A stretch of 64,000 nt of DNA from Wyeomyia smithii (GCF_029784165.1 NC_073696.1:173342912-173406911); one strand, 5' to 3'; numbered from the stretch's first letter, positions 26,101-35,165 are shown. Translations and numbers: made by a program. The notes: a model not told the origin generated them from the letters alone.

Positions 26101-26539
26101 GCAAAGTTGAGAAAGTGTTCCAGGTATGATTTCTTAATGTTTGTTCACTGTTAAATATTGTTAAGTGTGTGTGCGTTTGTGAGGACTCGAGTTTCAATAC
26201 TGATCTAATAAGCCAGTCATCGTATGCTCGAATTCCGACTCGGGAGAGACTGTTAGTGTCAGTATGATCTGCATCGCATGGCCAGCAATTGTCATGTATA
26301 CTAACAGTGAACAGCGAAGTTTGTGTTTCAAAAACAACAGAAGGTCAAGTTTCCGATAGCGCAATGTAGCAGCACCTAGATTTTTCTTTCATTATATATA
26401 AATTGTACTGTATTGTATTGTTTTGCAGAAAATGGACACCAACTGTGATGGCGTGATAACAATAGAAGAATTTTTGGACTGTTGCCGCAAAGACCAACTA
26501 ATCTCGGATTCAATGGGTGTTTTCGATTCGACTATATGA
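14006..26539 (+). CDS. KChIP: Kv channel-interacting protein (KChIP), neuronal calcium sensor; N-terminus missing
   Basis: Four exons (14006-14189, 14790-14863, 25911-26123, 26429-26539) join with matching phases (0, 1, 0, 0) into 193 codons plus stop. The product has the NCS/KChIP layout: the EAEIKRIYRGFKAECPAG block with a degenerate EF1, SQFFPQG, LYAHYVFNTLD, then three EF-hand loops. EF3 (DINHDGKITREE) and EF4 (DTNCDGVITIEE) have canonical ligands. EF2 (DKDHTGILSFEN) has Asn at position 12, where insect and vertebrate KChIPs normally have Asp. Family members bind the N-terminus of Kv4 (Shal) channels and tune their surface expression and inactivation in a calcium-dependent way. From memory, the closest relative is the Drosophila gene CG5890. 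About 20-40 N-terminal residues lie in upstream exons not found here. The 11 kb second visible intron is filled with antisense retroelements. Confidence 0.92.
14232..14664. mobile_element. MITE with inverted termini in a KChIP intron
   Basis: Ends at 14232-14262 and about 14630-14664 are inverted copies: gttccaagcgaagtgaaaa on the left, ttttcacttcgcttggaac on the right. Several internal copies of cacttcg/cgaagtg and gaactgtaaac units occur in both orientations. There is no coding capacity. It occupies most of the 600 bp intron between two KChIP exons. Confidence 0.7.
14790..14863 (+). CDS. KChIP: KChIP exon (EF2)
   Basis: The acceptor is tttttttgcag ending at 14789 and the donor is gag/gtaggt at 14863/14864. 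The 74 bp encode ANTGLYAHYVFNTLD and the EF2 loop DKDHTGILSFE, completing the codon begun in the previous exon and ending in phase 0. Confidence 0.92.
14864..16059. other. KChIP intron, no gene seen
   Basis: Intronic AT-rich DNA. It includes an aactggaaaa-rich low-complexity stretch near 15400-15480 that resembles the one at 22370-22470. No exon is supported. Confidence 0.5.
16060..16260 (-). mobile_element. 3' end of older CR1-type element, cut off by the Juan-like insertion
   Basis: On the minus strand, 16250 down to about 16135 reads YGYHNSLDACLRVFNDMG, then YLLDFMLS and a stop. This is the C-terminal block (compare RTNYSSNSAITGIQRAFN in the 8845 element) that is missing from the copy at 20403-22259. 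It is therefore the other half of that copy, separated by the 4.14 kb insertion. The sequence to about 16060 is its 3' untranslated tail. Confidence 0.75.
16248..16260. repeat. Target-site duplication, left copy
   Basis: agcaagtccggtg at 16248-16260 is repeated exactly at 20403-20415. A run of T (the poly-A tail of the minus-strand element) starts directly at 16261. The 13 bp length is typical of non-LTR integration. Confidence 0.9.
16490..19146 (-). pseudogene. Juan-like ORF2 (endonuclease-reverse transcriptase), frameshifted
   Basis: The frame starts at 19146 (MILNKTNKRLNWNARSLKAN) and is broken by a shift in 18613-18725 and further lesions between about 18090 and 17935. It then reads through the RT to 16490. 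The EN domain shows IIAETFLKP and IDLVLTDQS...SDHLPITF, but the GDFN catalytic motif reads GGFNAKH, so an essential Asp is lost. The RT has EAPGDDGMFN, SYRPISLLSS, LLDIEKAFDSVWH, AGVPKGSFLGPVLYN and LFCDDTSI; the last is an unusual form of YADD that keeps both Asp. The tail has PPWFGTPELHRLTG. It can encode no active product. Confidence 0.85.
19156..20201 (-). pseudogene. Juan-like ORF1 (gag-like, PRE_C2HC plus CCHC), frameshifted
   Basis: The likely start is ATG at 20201 (MAGRKKKPRIAAGRK). One frameshift near 19885, after LLADSIK, moves the frame to GRNRLIQYLTEK. The second half carries a PRE_C2HC-type domain (NPFKVVLKGLTND) and two zinc knuckles near 19640-19540 (CPTCQRYGHGSKFC and CLNCGDSSHKKDTC). 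In Jockey-clade elements this protein binds RNA and forms the RNP for retrotransposition. The frame ends ten bases before ORF2 starts. Confidence 0.82.
20403..22259 (-). pseudogene. Older CR1-type ORF2 remnant, interrupted at its 3' end
   Basis: The minus-strand frames at 22259-21915 and 21879-21313, then a decayed stretch to 20416, give NPWWTYELRNLRN, QNPKRFWDF, GPGVDEIPPLLLKN, WKSAYIIPVYKSGN, SGVPQGSVLGPLLFN near 21130 and SFADDLN near 21060. It carries several frameshifts and stops. The EN domain is missing, so the copy is 5'-truncated near 22259. The last coding part is at 16060-16260, beyond the Juan-like insertion. Confidence 0.82.
22259..22312. repeat. AT-rich palindromic tract
   Basis: A run of taatatattaatatataattat-type palindromes right at the 5' truncation point of the CR1-type remnant. 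It is followed to about 22495 by aactgg-rich low-complexity sequence ending ggcaaccctggcc, a phrase also present near 316-328. Confidence 0.6.
22610..22880 (+). repeat. Diverged tandem duplication, about 130-145 bp unit
   Basis: The two units start near 22620 and 22755. Shared phrases in the same order are agccttatcgaaac/agacttatcgaaac, gttcctcc, cacaattcc, gaagag and gacttat. No function is evident. The open frames here look like repeat by-products. Confidence 0.5.
22881..23919. other. KChIP intron, no gene seen
   Basis: No supported exon or recognisable element. Short open frames at 23388-23797 show no domain. Confidence 0.4.
23926..24250 (-). mobile_element. RTE-type endonuclease fragment
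   Basis: The minus strand encodes EEEFFAQLQQVYDSCARRD followed by VKIVIGDMNAQIGRKTMYR, the GDMNAQIG block of RTE-clade endonucleases. Only this part is preserved. It is antisense to KChIP. Confidence 0.75.
25030..25310 (-). mobile_element. Reverse transcriptase scrap (motif A to C region)
   Basis: The minus strand reads LRDFSKAFDRIDIS, then after a frame change VPRGSHLGLLF..NDISLV and a degraded AVDM block near 25110, corresponding to FSKAFD, GvPQGS and YADD. It is short and frameshifted, and antisense to KChIP. Downstream at 25375-25440 the phrase gtacttgcagttggttg occurs twice. Confidence 0.6.
25911..26123 (+). CDS. KChIP: KChIP exon (EF3)
   Basis: The acceptor is catttttttag ending at 25910 and the donor is cag/gtatga at 26123/26124. 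The 71 codons, NFVQGLSILSRGSLEEKL through KSKVEKVFQ, hold the EF3 loop DINHDGKITREE and the conserved WTFSLYD block. Confidence 0.95.
26182..26385 (+). mobile_element. tRNA-derived SINE copy 1
   Basis: The head (actcgag...agccagtcatcg...ctcgaattccgactcgggag) matches the SINE heads at 34420-34632 and 53853-53955. The body (gactgttagtgtcagta, then caattgtcatgta, then gaaggtcaagtt) matches copy 2 through to about 26380. Box A is decayed. It lies in the short intron between KChIP exons. Confidence 0.75.
26429..26539 (+). CDS. KChIP: KChIP last exon, short isoform (EF4)
   Basis: The acceptor is ttttgcag ending at 26428. It encodes KMDTNCDGVITIEEFLDCCR followed by KDQLISDSMGVFDSTI and a TGA at 26537-26539, the normal KChIP C-terminus with the EF4 loop. 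An internal donor-like site (atgg/gtgttt at 26516/26517) could redirect splicing to the next open exon. Confidence 0.93.
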   Translation, partial: KMDTNCDGVITIEEFLDCCRKDQLISDSMGVFDSTI

Positions 26540-26693
26540 CCTTTGGAGAAGTTGCACTCGCTACCAGCGTTTGTTGTGGGCCACAGCGACAATGTTGATA
26601 CCACCGAGAGCCTAAATGGCAATAGTCTGCAGACTGATTGTACGTAAATACAAAGGTTTACATCTTTTCAATATAAAATTTAAGTTTTTTCAG

Positions 26694-27169
26694 TATATAA
26701 ATCAGACACATCCTACGGACCAAGGACAGAGGAAACGCAAAAGACTGCCACCGCTCCAAAAATACAAACGTCGGCTAGCATCCCGCCGAGTAAGTCCATC
26801 CGTACAAGCAATCGTAAGCAATCGATTCTGATGAATGGTAGGACGAAGCAAAAACCGAGCAGCCTTCGTTACCATCATCATCATAATCATCTTCATTATC
26901 AACAACAGCTCAAACACTACCACATTCCTGTTGATACGTATCAGCAACAGCAACCGTCGCGTCCTGCATATTATCCCCGCAGATCATACACGTCCGTTGG
27001 TAGCGAATACCATCCACCACAAATGACTAGTGGAATTGCCACTATCACTCCACTCGCCACGGGTCAGTACCAACCAGTGGAACTCGGTTATCACCAGCAA
27101 CGGGAGCTTCCTACGTTGGTCAAGGTAAAAACATGGTATACCGTTTCCAAACAAGGTTTAACATACTAA
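26694..27169 (+). CDS. Candidate alternative KChIP C-terminal exon, His/Gln-rich
   Basis: This frame is open from an acceptor (ttttttcag ending at 26693, or aatcag ending at 26705) to TAA at 27167. It reads DTSYGPRTEETQKTATAPK, a short basic stretch, RYHHHHNHLHYQQQ, QQQQPSRPAYYPRRSYTSVG and LPTLVK. Splicing from the donor-like site at 26516/26517 in the last KChIP exon keeps the frame. A donor-like site gtaaaa follows at 27126. Length, codon content and low-complexity His/Gln/Pro composition look coding, but no family is recognised. It could be an alternative KChIP tail, the start of another gene or 3' UTR open by chance. Confidence 0.45.
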
Positions 27170-30100
27170 TGGTAACGCCTATTTCTTTGATAACTTGTAC
27201 TATGTAACTGAAGCTTTAAATCGAATCTAACATCCTGTTTCGAATATTGAGGTGTATTATGGCTGAAGGAGTATTATTAAGTCTGTTTTTAATGCAAGTT
27301 TGCTTGTTTCAACTTCAAGATTAACAATTAGACATCTAGTAAAGATCTCACAAATAGATCTTTTGTAGCGTTTTTGTGCAAATTTTAAAGCTTTAATCTA
27401 TTTTTCTTTTTTTTTTTACTTTGTCCAAATATGCAATATGCAATATAACTTTAATTTTGAGTTTCACTGTTTTTTTAGCAAAAGCATTTTTGTACCTAAT
27501 TCCCACTTCTTTGGTTAATATGACAGTTCAAATGTTATGAATTTTGGAACTTGGGTGCGTTGCGATGTACTATTTTGTTTATTATATGAAAAGCAATATG
27601 GCGCCGTTTAGTTATGATAGTGTGATTACGAAAGAAATAGGATTATATGAATATTTCATGAGAGTAAAAACAATAGGCAAGTAATAAACGTAAACGGGCC
27701 AAGTTCGAATAAGGTTCATAATCGATTGGCTACTGTAAAATTCTGTTGAATGTGATAAGGTTGCCAATGCCCTATCTGCAGCAACTGGTAACGATATTAG
27801 ATTTCAATTGCGGAAATAATCTATTTTTACTTTGTCACTACCGAGAAAAATGCTCTAGCTATGTTTCTGCAACTGCAACTTTTTTCCCATGCCTTCAAAC
27901 GGTTAATAAGTTATTTTTCACTGCCATATAACATTGCTTTCCCAATATACGTTTATAGATACACACACATAATAAATTTCCGAAGTCTTACGTCATCATT
28001 GGGATCTATGATATCTATGGTAACTTTCCATATTTTTAGATCATTGCAGCCAACCGTTTATTTATTAACTAATGTATTATTATCCAACTAGAGACAAACA
28101 TGAAATTCTTTCATGACATATTGAAGTTCATGTAAAAGATGAGAAGCCTTTAGTAATTATTTTCGGCATTCGCTAAAAAACGCGACTCCTCAATTTTGCA
28201 TTGCGATTGAGCTGAAATTTTGAAGTTTTTACAAGTAATAGATATATTTTACTGTTTGAACATTTTTTGGTCAATAAATGAAGTTAGTATTTTACTTCAG
28301 TTTCTATCTTCACTACTTTATAGACAGATTTAATATTTCATTTGATATATTGCACTGTGATTTTTAGCCAAATACCAACACCTGAAAGCACTATTGCATA
28401 AGATACCTACCTAAAATAACGAACAAAATCCAAGCAGATGAATTATTTTTGATGTGTTCAATAGTTAAGTTGATCAAATGAGTAACAAAAAAGAATTCAT
28501 TTTTCACTTTTTGTGAATTGAACATATACTATACATTGCGTGCCTTTTTGATTTTCTGTAGTTTCAGCAGTGTTTTAGACTGACCAATAGGTATCGGATT
28601 GTATAGACCTTATGAATGGAAATAATCATTGTTACAATACCGTCTCGTACAACAAAAAACTAGTAGAAATACAACCAGTCGTTGCACTATATTGTTATTT
28701 ATCACAGTAGAGTATATTTACCGCATATGTATGTGCATTCAGCAGTAAGAAAAACCGGAGCAACAAAGGAATATACGAAAGCATATTGCTGGCACCTGTT
28801 CAAACTATATATAAATATCCTTCGCGGGACCCAAAACTTTGACAGTACTACATTGCATATAAATTGACACTTTTTCCAACGATATCTAGTAATTAAAATA
28901 CATAAACTGTTTGTCGGGTTTGTAGTAATCAAATGTGAATCAAAATTTCAAACAGTTATTAGGATAAGAGACACTTTGGAATATTTCCGTTCTTTTGTAC
29001 CGATGTAATTGGAAATATATTCAGACGGTCCCTGCTTTATATTTCAACCATTAACTCGAGATATTTACAACGATAATTTTACAAATATCACCATAGAACC
29101 GCTGAAATCAATGTTGCCTTCAAACTCCAAGAATGTGTTTGAAATACCTATGTGAATTTAACGTTTTACCCAAAACTTCCACATCGCTTACACTTCTGCA
29201 TAAGATCACATGGTTTGCATATTTCTACCAAAACACATCTTATTTGGATACAAAATCTTAACTCAAAGGAAAATCAACGATGATAGATATAACTCAAAGA
29301 GGAAAAAGCAGAACCGTAAGTGTCTACTATAGGTGTAAAATTTGTTATAACGATGTTGCATACTAAAACACCATAAGTGTTAGAGAATCTAGCGAGCTGT
29401 TTTGAATGTGTGGAAATGAACTCACTACAAATACGTGCAGATTATAGAACATTTAGCCAAGCAATAAAATTCAAAACTTAAAACAACTTACCTAACTAGC
29501 AAAGGCAAGTAAACAAAACAGAATCAATTCTAACGTTGAACTTTCCTGTTGCCGAAGATTGAAGTAAAAAAGCAAACGCACGTTTATAGCCAATTGTTGT
29601 ATAGTTTTTAAGTGAAAATTATTTTAATGATAATTGAGTGCAAATGGTGGAATTTAGTGCGAAACCTGTTTTACATAAATCTACATACGATTTGAAACTG
29701 CATCTTCTTTAGAACAAGATCATATATTTTATATCCTCTAGATGATAGTGTGTTTTATGCAATAGAGTTTGCAATAGAGAATAAAGATAAGCATAGATTT
29801 TAGTGCAAAGCTGGGTAATGCGATAGTTCTTGCAAAAGGATAAAACAAAGAATGTTCCAAATATAGATAAATTTTTTAAACCCATAGGCAACCAAATCAA
29901 ATTTCTACATGTAGTCCTTGGTAATTGAAAATCTCAATAAGCGCTGTTAAACCAAAATGTGAATCGCAATGAATTGTGTCTCAATATCAACCGATGAAGT
30001 GATCAAACAATATATCGTCTTTGTGTGACTGGATAGAAGAAAACTGATTATTCCTTGAATCCGAACATCTTCAGTACATCATACAAAAAACAGAATACCC

Positions 30101-30403
30101 AATGCTATTTTATTGTTTTTTTTTTTTTTTGACGTAGAACTACGTCTCGCAGGAAGTTCGGCTACATAGGGATAAAAAATGAAAATATAATACCGGAAAA
30201 AGTGAAAAATATGTCCAATTTCAAATGCTAATAAATCAGTTACTTCTCGATGGATTTCCTTCGTTCTTGCAGCAATCGATTGGAAAATCTTCTAAGATTG
30301 CTCCCAAATGCAGAAAATTGTAATTTTATTGTTCGAACTATTGTACTCTTGAAAATTGTCAAGCCTTGTCAAAACGCAAAATCCGACCTCTGATTGGTCA
30401 TTA
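27170..30403. other. Intergenic or 3' UTR, no gene seen
   Basis: About 3.2 kb of AT-rich sequence with no supported exon. It is the 3' flank of KChIP; AATAAA signals occur near 28274 and 29463. Confidence 0.45.
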
Positions 30404-32074
30404 TATAACACTGTGCTACAATGAAAAAAAATGCAAGAACATCTGAAGTGACCTAGTGTAGGTTGTAGGTCTTGTTGAGTGTGACATTCGCTCATACTAG
30501 AAATTTTTCAAACACCCCCAAAATCTGAAGTTATGGTCAAAACACGGTTTTTTGCACCTCGGCGCATATAATATTTTCTAACTCAGTCATTTGTCAGCCG
30601 ATTTTCAATATTAAAGCAGTTCTAGAAAGAGGACAAATAGAGCTTTCGAAATGTATACAGGTTTGTTCTAATATCAATGAAACATGTTGAGTTATTTGAG
30701 TTTATATCTAATTTTATAAACTTTTTCAGGCATTTTTTCAATTTAATTTTAAATTTGCCGTCTATTTTTGTAAGAAACATACCACAAATACACTATAATT
30801 TCGGAAGTATATTCAATTCCGAATCAAATGAAAGCAGTTTTGTGGAAATCGGTTGATATTTGGATAAGTTATACATTTAATAAAGAAAACCAAAATTTTT
30901 GGCTTCTATCGCACATTTATTTCACGGTGCTATAAATGATGAAAAAATGCAAGAACTTTTGATGTGACTTAGTGTGGGTTGTAGCTTTAGTCAAATGTTA
31001 CTTGCTCATTTACTTGAAGTTTTTCAAATACCCCGAAAATTATAAGTTATGTTCAAAACCCTGTTATTTATCTTAGCTCACATTTTTATGTTTAATACGG
31101 TTATTTTTCAACCGATTTTTTATATTTTGGCTGTTTTGGGAAGGCGAAAAATAGAGCATTTGAAACATATAAATATGTCTAAAAAGTTAACCTATATGTG
31201 ATGAATAGTTTTAAAATAAAGAAGATGGTTTACGTTATTTTCAAATTTTTCACACATTTTTGTAATGATGGAGCTGTAAAATTTGGAAAGTATTTTTTAA
31301 TACCAAACGAAAACAATAAGTGTTGTTAATGAGAATCTGTTATAATTATGCTGAGAAATGATTTGATCAAATCTAAGTATATGGTGGAAAACATCAAGTC
31401 ATATCTCAGCCAAATTGTAACCGATTTTCATAAACAAAACTTACTGTTTTCGTTTTGCACTAAATGTACTTTTCAAATTCTACAGCAATTAAAGCTCGTT
31501 CATTACAAAAATGTGTAAAAAATTGCGAATAAATTTGGAAAAATTTAAAAATAACATAAACTATTTTATTTATTTTAAAACTATTCATCACATATAGGTA
31601 AAATTTGAAAAAAAAAATAAAGCATCTTATTTTATTGAATATAAATCATCTTAGTCTTTGTAGTATATGTGTGGTATGTTTCTCACAAAAATAGACGAAA
31701 AATTGAAAATTAAATTGAAAAATTGCGTGAAAAAATCTAAAAAATTAAATTTAAGCTCAAATAACTCAACATCAATAACAACAATAAAACATATTGATAT
31801 ATAAACATATTGATATTAGAACAAACCTGTATATATTTTGAAAGCTCTGTTTGTCCTCTTTCCAAAACTGCTTTAATGTTGAAAATCGGTTGACAAATGA
31901 CTGAGTTAGAAAATATTATATGCGCTGAAGTCCAAAAAATCGTATTTCGACCATAACTTCAGATTTTGGGAGTGTTTGGAAAATTTCTAGTATGAGCGAA
32001 TGTCACACTCAACAAGACCTACAATCTACACTAGGTCACTCCAGAAGTTCTAAATCGCTGTAGCACAGTGTAAT
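30404..32074. mobile_element. Large foldback element, about 1.67 kb
   Basis: The ends are inverted: acactgtgctaca at 30408-30420 pairs with tgtagcacagtgt at 32059-32071. The next about 400 bp (30430-30830) also pair with 31665-32050, sharing for example ctagtgtaggttgtaggtc with its complement near 32020. Inner arms at about 31180-31340 pair with 31430-31610. The left side is partly duplicated: the tgcaagaac...tgac(c/t)tagtg unit starts near 30432 and again near 30949. There is no open frame of note. The class is unknown. Confidence 0.75.
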
Positions 32075-32204
32075 TGCTTTCCCAAGCAACGTCGACAGAA
32101 TTATAAACCTAGTAATTTGTAATGTACTATTTGCCCTATATAAGAGCATGTTTTATGCGAAACTGCTCAGATTAGTTCTAGATAAAGACTACAACTGCTA
32201 AAGT

Positions 32205-32330
32205 AAGGACTTAGCAGCAGCAGTGCAGCGAATAGCAATGTCAGCGGATAGTAGCAGCAGCTGTGGCAACGGATAGCAGCAGCAGTATCAGCAGCGATAG
32301 TAGCAGGGCCAGCTGGTGCAGCGGCACTTC
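32205..32330. repeat. CAG/AGC-rich low-complexity stretch
   Basis: An imperfect agcagcagc-type triplet repeat. The minus-strand open frame across it (32167-32475) is Ala/Ser/Leu-rich and looks like a by-product. Just upstream, ctatataagagc near 32137 resembles a TATA box, but nothing else supports a promoter or LTR. Confidence 0.6.
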
Positions 32331-32833
32331 CTCTAGTAATAAACTGCCTTTTTGCTGACTCTGCCTTTTTTTGCTGCCTTTGGGTAGCATCAGTAGTAGC
32401 TACATGAGCCGGCACTTTCTCTAATGAAAAGTTGATGTATTTTGACAACACACAAACCTTTTGGAAAGTTGGCATTCAAAATATATGAGCCGTTACATTT
32501 TCAATATGAAAACAGATTGCAACTGTGTTATCAGAAAAATTGCTCAATAACCCTCTATCGGGGTAGGCAACAGATGCGAATAACATTATATGCGATATGA
32601 AATTGAACAACAATTGTCTTTGTAAGGACAACAAACAAATTATTGAAGATTTGAATTCTCGTTTTGCGCTAGAATTAAAAGTAAAATGTTATTTTAATCT
32701 GCATGCACTTAAAACTAGTTTGCGTTGTATAGTGTTTGTTCCATTCCTGTATAGTGCTGTATGTGCAAACTAAAATTCGGTAGCGCTTAAACTTCTCTTT
32801 TGCACACAATTATGGAGATATTCAATACAAGTA

Positions 32834-33009
32834 AGGGGCCATCCACATTCCATGTGGACAGATTTTTAACGAATTGACCCCCCCCTCCCCCTCCGTGGAC
32901 AACAGCCCATATAAAATCAAAAAATTTGTATGGACCGTGGACATTCCACAGACCCCCCCCCTCCTCCCCCCCTTGCCAAAGCTGTCCACGTGGAATGTGG
33001 ATGGTCCCT
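32834..33009. mobile_element. MITE, about 176 bp, with near-identical inverted termini
   Basis: The left end (ccatccacattccatgtgg) and right end (ccacgtggaatgtggatgg) are inverted copies of about 28 bp. Each arm is followed inward by C runs on the plus strand (32879-32891 and 32953-32972). ta/aa bases flank both ends. No coding sequence. This terminal sequence is very common in mosquito genomes, from memory. Confidence 0.8.
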
Positions 33010-33327
33010 AATGAACAAACAACCTTATGTAGTTCTACGTCAACCGTGTGGTCGTGGCTTCGCATATTACCCTTGTGGTTTTTTCGAAAAAATTTAGACT
33101 CGTATTTTTTTGTATGGCCCTGAGGATTACACTTTCTGATTCTATGGTAAAGCGACACTTTCTAAAAATTAAGTCCACAAAATCAATTTTTTCCAAAATT
33201 TGCAGTTTTCATAAAAATGGTAGGTACTTTTGAACCGTTTGACCGATTCTCAATTTTTTGCTGTTTGAATTGAAAATAATTAGTGGATCTCTAAAATAAC
33301 AAACGGAACTTTTAATAACTATAACTA

Positions 33328-34328
33328 ACGTTTGCGGTAAAAAATGGACAAAAATTGCCAATTTTTCATGGGTTTACCTTTAATCGCACTGACGAAACTA
33401 CTCAGTGCGATTAAAGGTACTGCTAACCCATGAGTTAGCGAAAAAAAACGACAGCTACATCAATCAAACTCTAACTGTGATGGCGAAAAAAGTGAAGCTA
33501 CTCTGTTCAGAAGTGTGCGCGTTCAAAGAACGGTACCCCACCGCGTCAAAAATGGACATCGTGCGGCACTTTGTGGATGCCGGGTTTGTCCGTTCCGGCA
33601 TCTACAACATCTTGACACTATTGGACAACGATCAGAACATCTAAAGAAAGCTAAGCGACATAAAACTTCAAAGGATGCTGAAGAGGATGATCGAGGGAAA
33701 AGTGGCTAAATCGCTGCGTGCACTTGGCCAGGAGGTTGGTGCATGCAGTAAAACAAAGAAAAAGTCACACCAAGTTCCACAAGAAAGTGCTGCTGAGGCT
33801 GACAATCAGCGAGAAGGGGATGTCAAAGCCGCTCTTCTTTCGCTCCGGGCTGGCCGTGAACGGGGGAATTTATAGTACGAAGTGCCTGCCAGAAGTTGCG
33901 TCGTTCATCGAGAAATACCATAAGGGCGAAGACACGGTGTTCTGGCCAGATTTGGCGTCGGCCCACTACTCGAAGCGATCGTTAAAGGAGATGGAGCGGC
34001 TGAATATCGATGTGATACCAAAGTCGGCGAATCTGCCCAACGTCCCCGGGACGCAGCATCGAGAATTTTTGAAACGCAAGATCTATTCCAGCAATTTTGG
34101 CGCGAAAACGAAGGAGGAAATAATAAAAAAACGAAGAAAGAGCTTAAAAACATGCCTACACGCATGTTTTCATCCGCCATGGCGAATGTTCCGGTTAACT
34201 ACCGGAAGGGCGTAGATTTTTTTTGCAAATAAGATAATATAATTACCATTAATGGGAAATTTATCCAACTCAATTATCTGTCTTAATTTTTTTTTTCATC
34301 ACCATCTCCATTTTTTTACCGCAAACGT
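33328..34328 (+). mobile_element. Mariner-like element with TA duplication, internally deleted
   Basis: The inverted ends read acgtttgcggtaaaaaatgg at 33328 and complement the sequence ending at 34328, with one base indel. Both are flanked by TA (33326-33327 and 34329-34330), the hallmark of IS630/Tc1/mariner integration. The 1.0 kb length is short for a roughly 1.3 kb family. The transposase inside is broken. Confidence 0.88.
33480..34223 (+). pseudogene. Mariner transposase remnant
   Basis: The first part (MAKKVKLLCSEVCAFKERYP, then SKMDIVRHFVDAGFVRSGIY) is the N-terminal helix-turn-helix region and ends at a stop near 33644. After frame changes come KRMIEGKVAKSLRALGQEVG, then RLTISEKGMSKPLFFRSGL, the DDE block VFWPDLASAHYSKRSLKEME and a C-terminus reading NVPVNYRKGVDFFCK in another frame. 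The stretch between the HTH part and RLTISEKG that should hold the first catalytic Asp is deleted. The catalytic third acidic region reads VPGTQHREFL instead of RPIExFW. It resembles mosquito D37E-type mariners. Confidence 0.8.
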
Positions 34329-34419
34329 TATGCCTCAAGAATGAAACAAACCGTATTTTGCCATTTTGGTGAGTTCAATTTAATATTTTTTAGATTCCTC
34401 AGCATATTTTACATAAAAA

Positions 34420-34632
34420 AGGGCAACGCCTTGATGCTACACATTACGATTCGGAACTCGACCTTCTGATTATCATACACAGACATCGCAGCCAACTGTT
34501 AGAGTACAGGACAATTGTGGGGCTAGCGCGCTACGATTCTACTGACACTAACAGTCTCTCCCGAGCCGAGCGTCGAACCTACGACGACTGGCTTGTAAGG
34601 CCAGCATCGTACCTCGAGACCAGCTGGGTTCA
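34420..34632 (-). mobile_element. tRNA-derived SINE copy 2
   Basis: On the minus strand the head reads agctggtctcgaggtacgat, then acaagccagtcgtcgtaggt and tcgacgctcggctcgggaga. It holds box A-like (tggtctcgagg) and box B-like (ggttcgacgc) elements. The body runs to ggcgttgcccttttt near 34420. It is homologous to copies 1 and 3 and best read as a mosquito tRNA-derived SINE, not a functional tRNA: there is no acceptor stem pairing. Confidence 0.82.
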
Positions 34633-34659
34633 CTAAATATGTATATGTGGCAGTCAACC

Positions 34660-35165
34660 TTACTTACTTTACTTTTGCGGCGACAGACCGATTATCGATC
34701 CAGTACCGAATCCAGAATGCTTCATTATGTCACTTTGTCTTGGGTTTGGGCTGATAACCTCCAGTCACCTCTAACACCTATTAAGCGGGCATCTTCGTCG
34801 ACAGCACACATCCAACGAGTAAGCGGTCTACCTCGAAATCGACTGCTACTATCGGGATTTCCACTAAAAATAGTTTTTGCAGGTCGCTTCTCCGGCATTC
34901 TAGCTACATACCCAGCCCACTAAAGCATGTCGTGTTTTATCCGCTTGACTATGTCCGTCGATTTGTAAATTTGCTACACTTCATAGTAAATTTGCTACAC
35001 TTCATAGTAAATTTGCTACACTTCATTGTTCATGTGTCTGCACCAAACACCATTTTCCAGTTTGCCGCCGAGGACTGAACGCAATATTCTACGCTCAAAA
35101 ACATCAAGAGGTCGCCGATCAGCCTTTTCGTTGTCGATGCTACATGGCTATTGAGGCCCTCCGGG
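34660..35165 (-). mobile_element. RTE-type retroelement C-terminal fragment
   Basis: With several stops, the minus strand reads RRILRSVLGGKLENGVWC, DIVKRIKHDMLWWAGYVARM, FSGNPDSSRFRGRPLTRWM and RLIGVRGDWRLSAQ. These are the post-RT C-terminal blocks of RTE-type elements (RLRWxGHVxRM, RGRPxxRW, W.. A.DR). The reading frame is disrupted by a 21 bp triplication at 34967-35026. Confidence 0.78.
34967..35026. repeat. 21 bp unit in three tandem copies
   Basis: The unit aaatttgctacacttcatag plus one base repeats from 34967, 34988 and 35009, inside the RTE C-terminal fragment. The period equals seven codons, so the frame would be kept. Confidence 0.9.

Noticed and set aside
32101..32170. TATA-like ctatataagagc and downstream sequence as an LTR promoter
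   Set aside because: No second LTR, primer binding site or gag/pol sequence nearby.
32167..32475. 102-codon minus-strand frame, Ala/Ser/Leu-rich
   Set aside because: It lies over an AGC triplet repeat; no domain, no splice or polyadenylation support.
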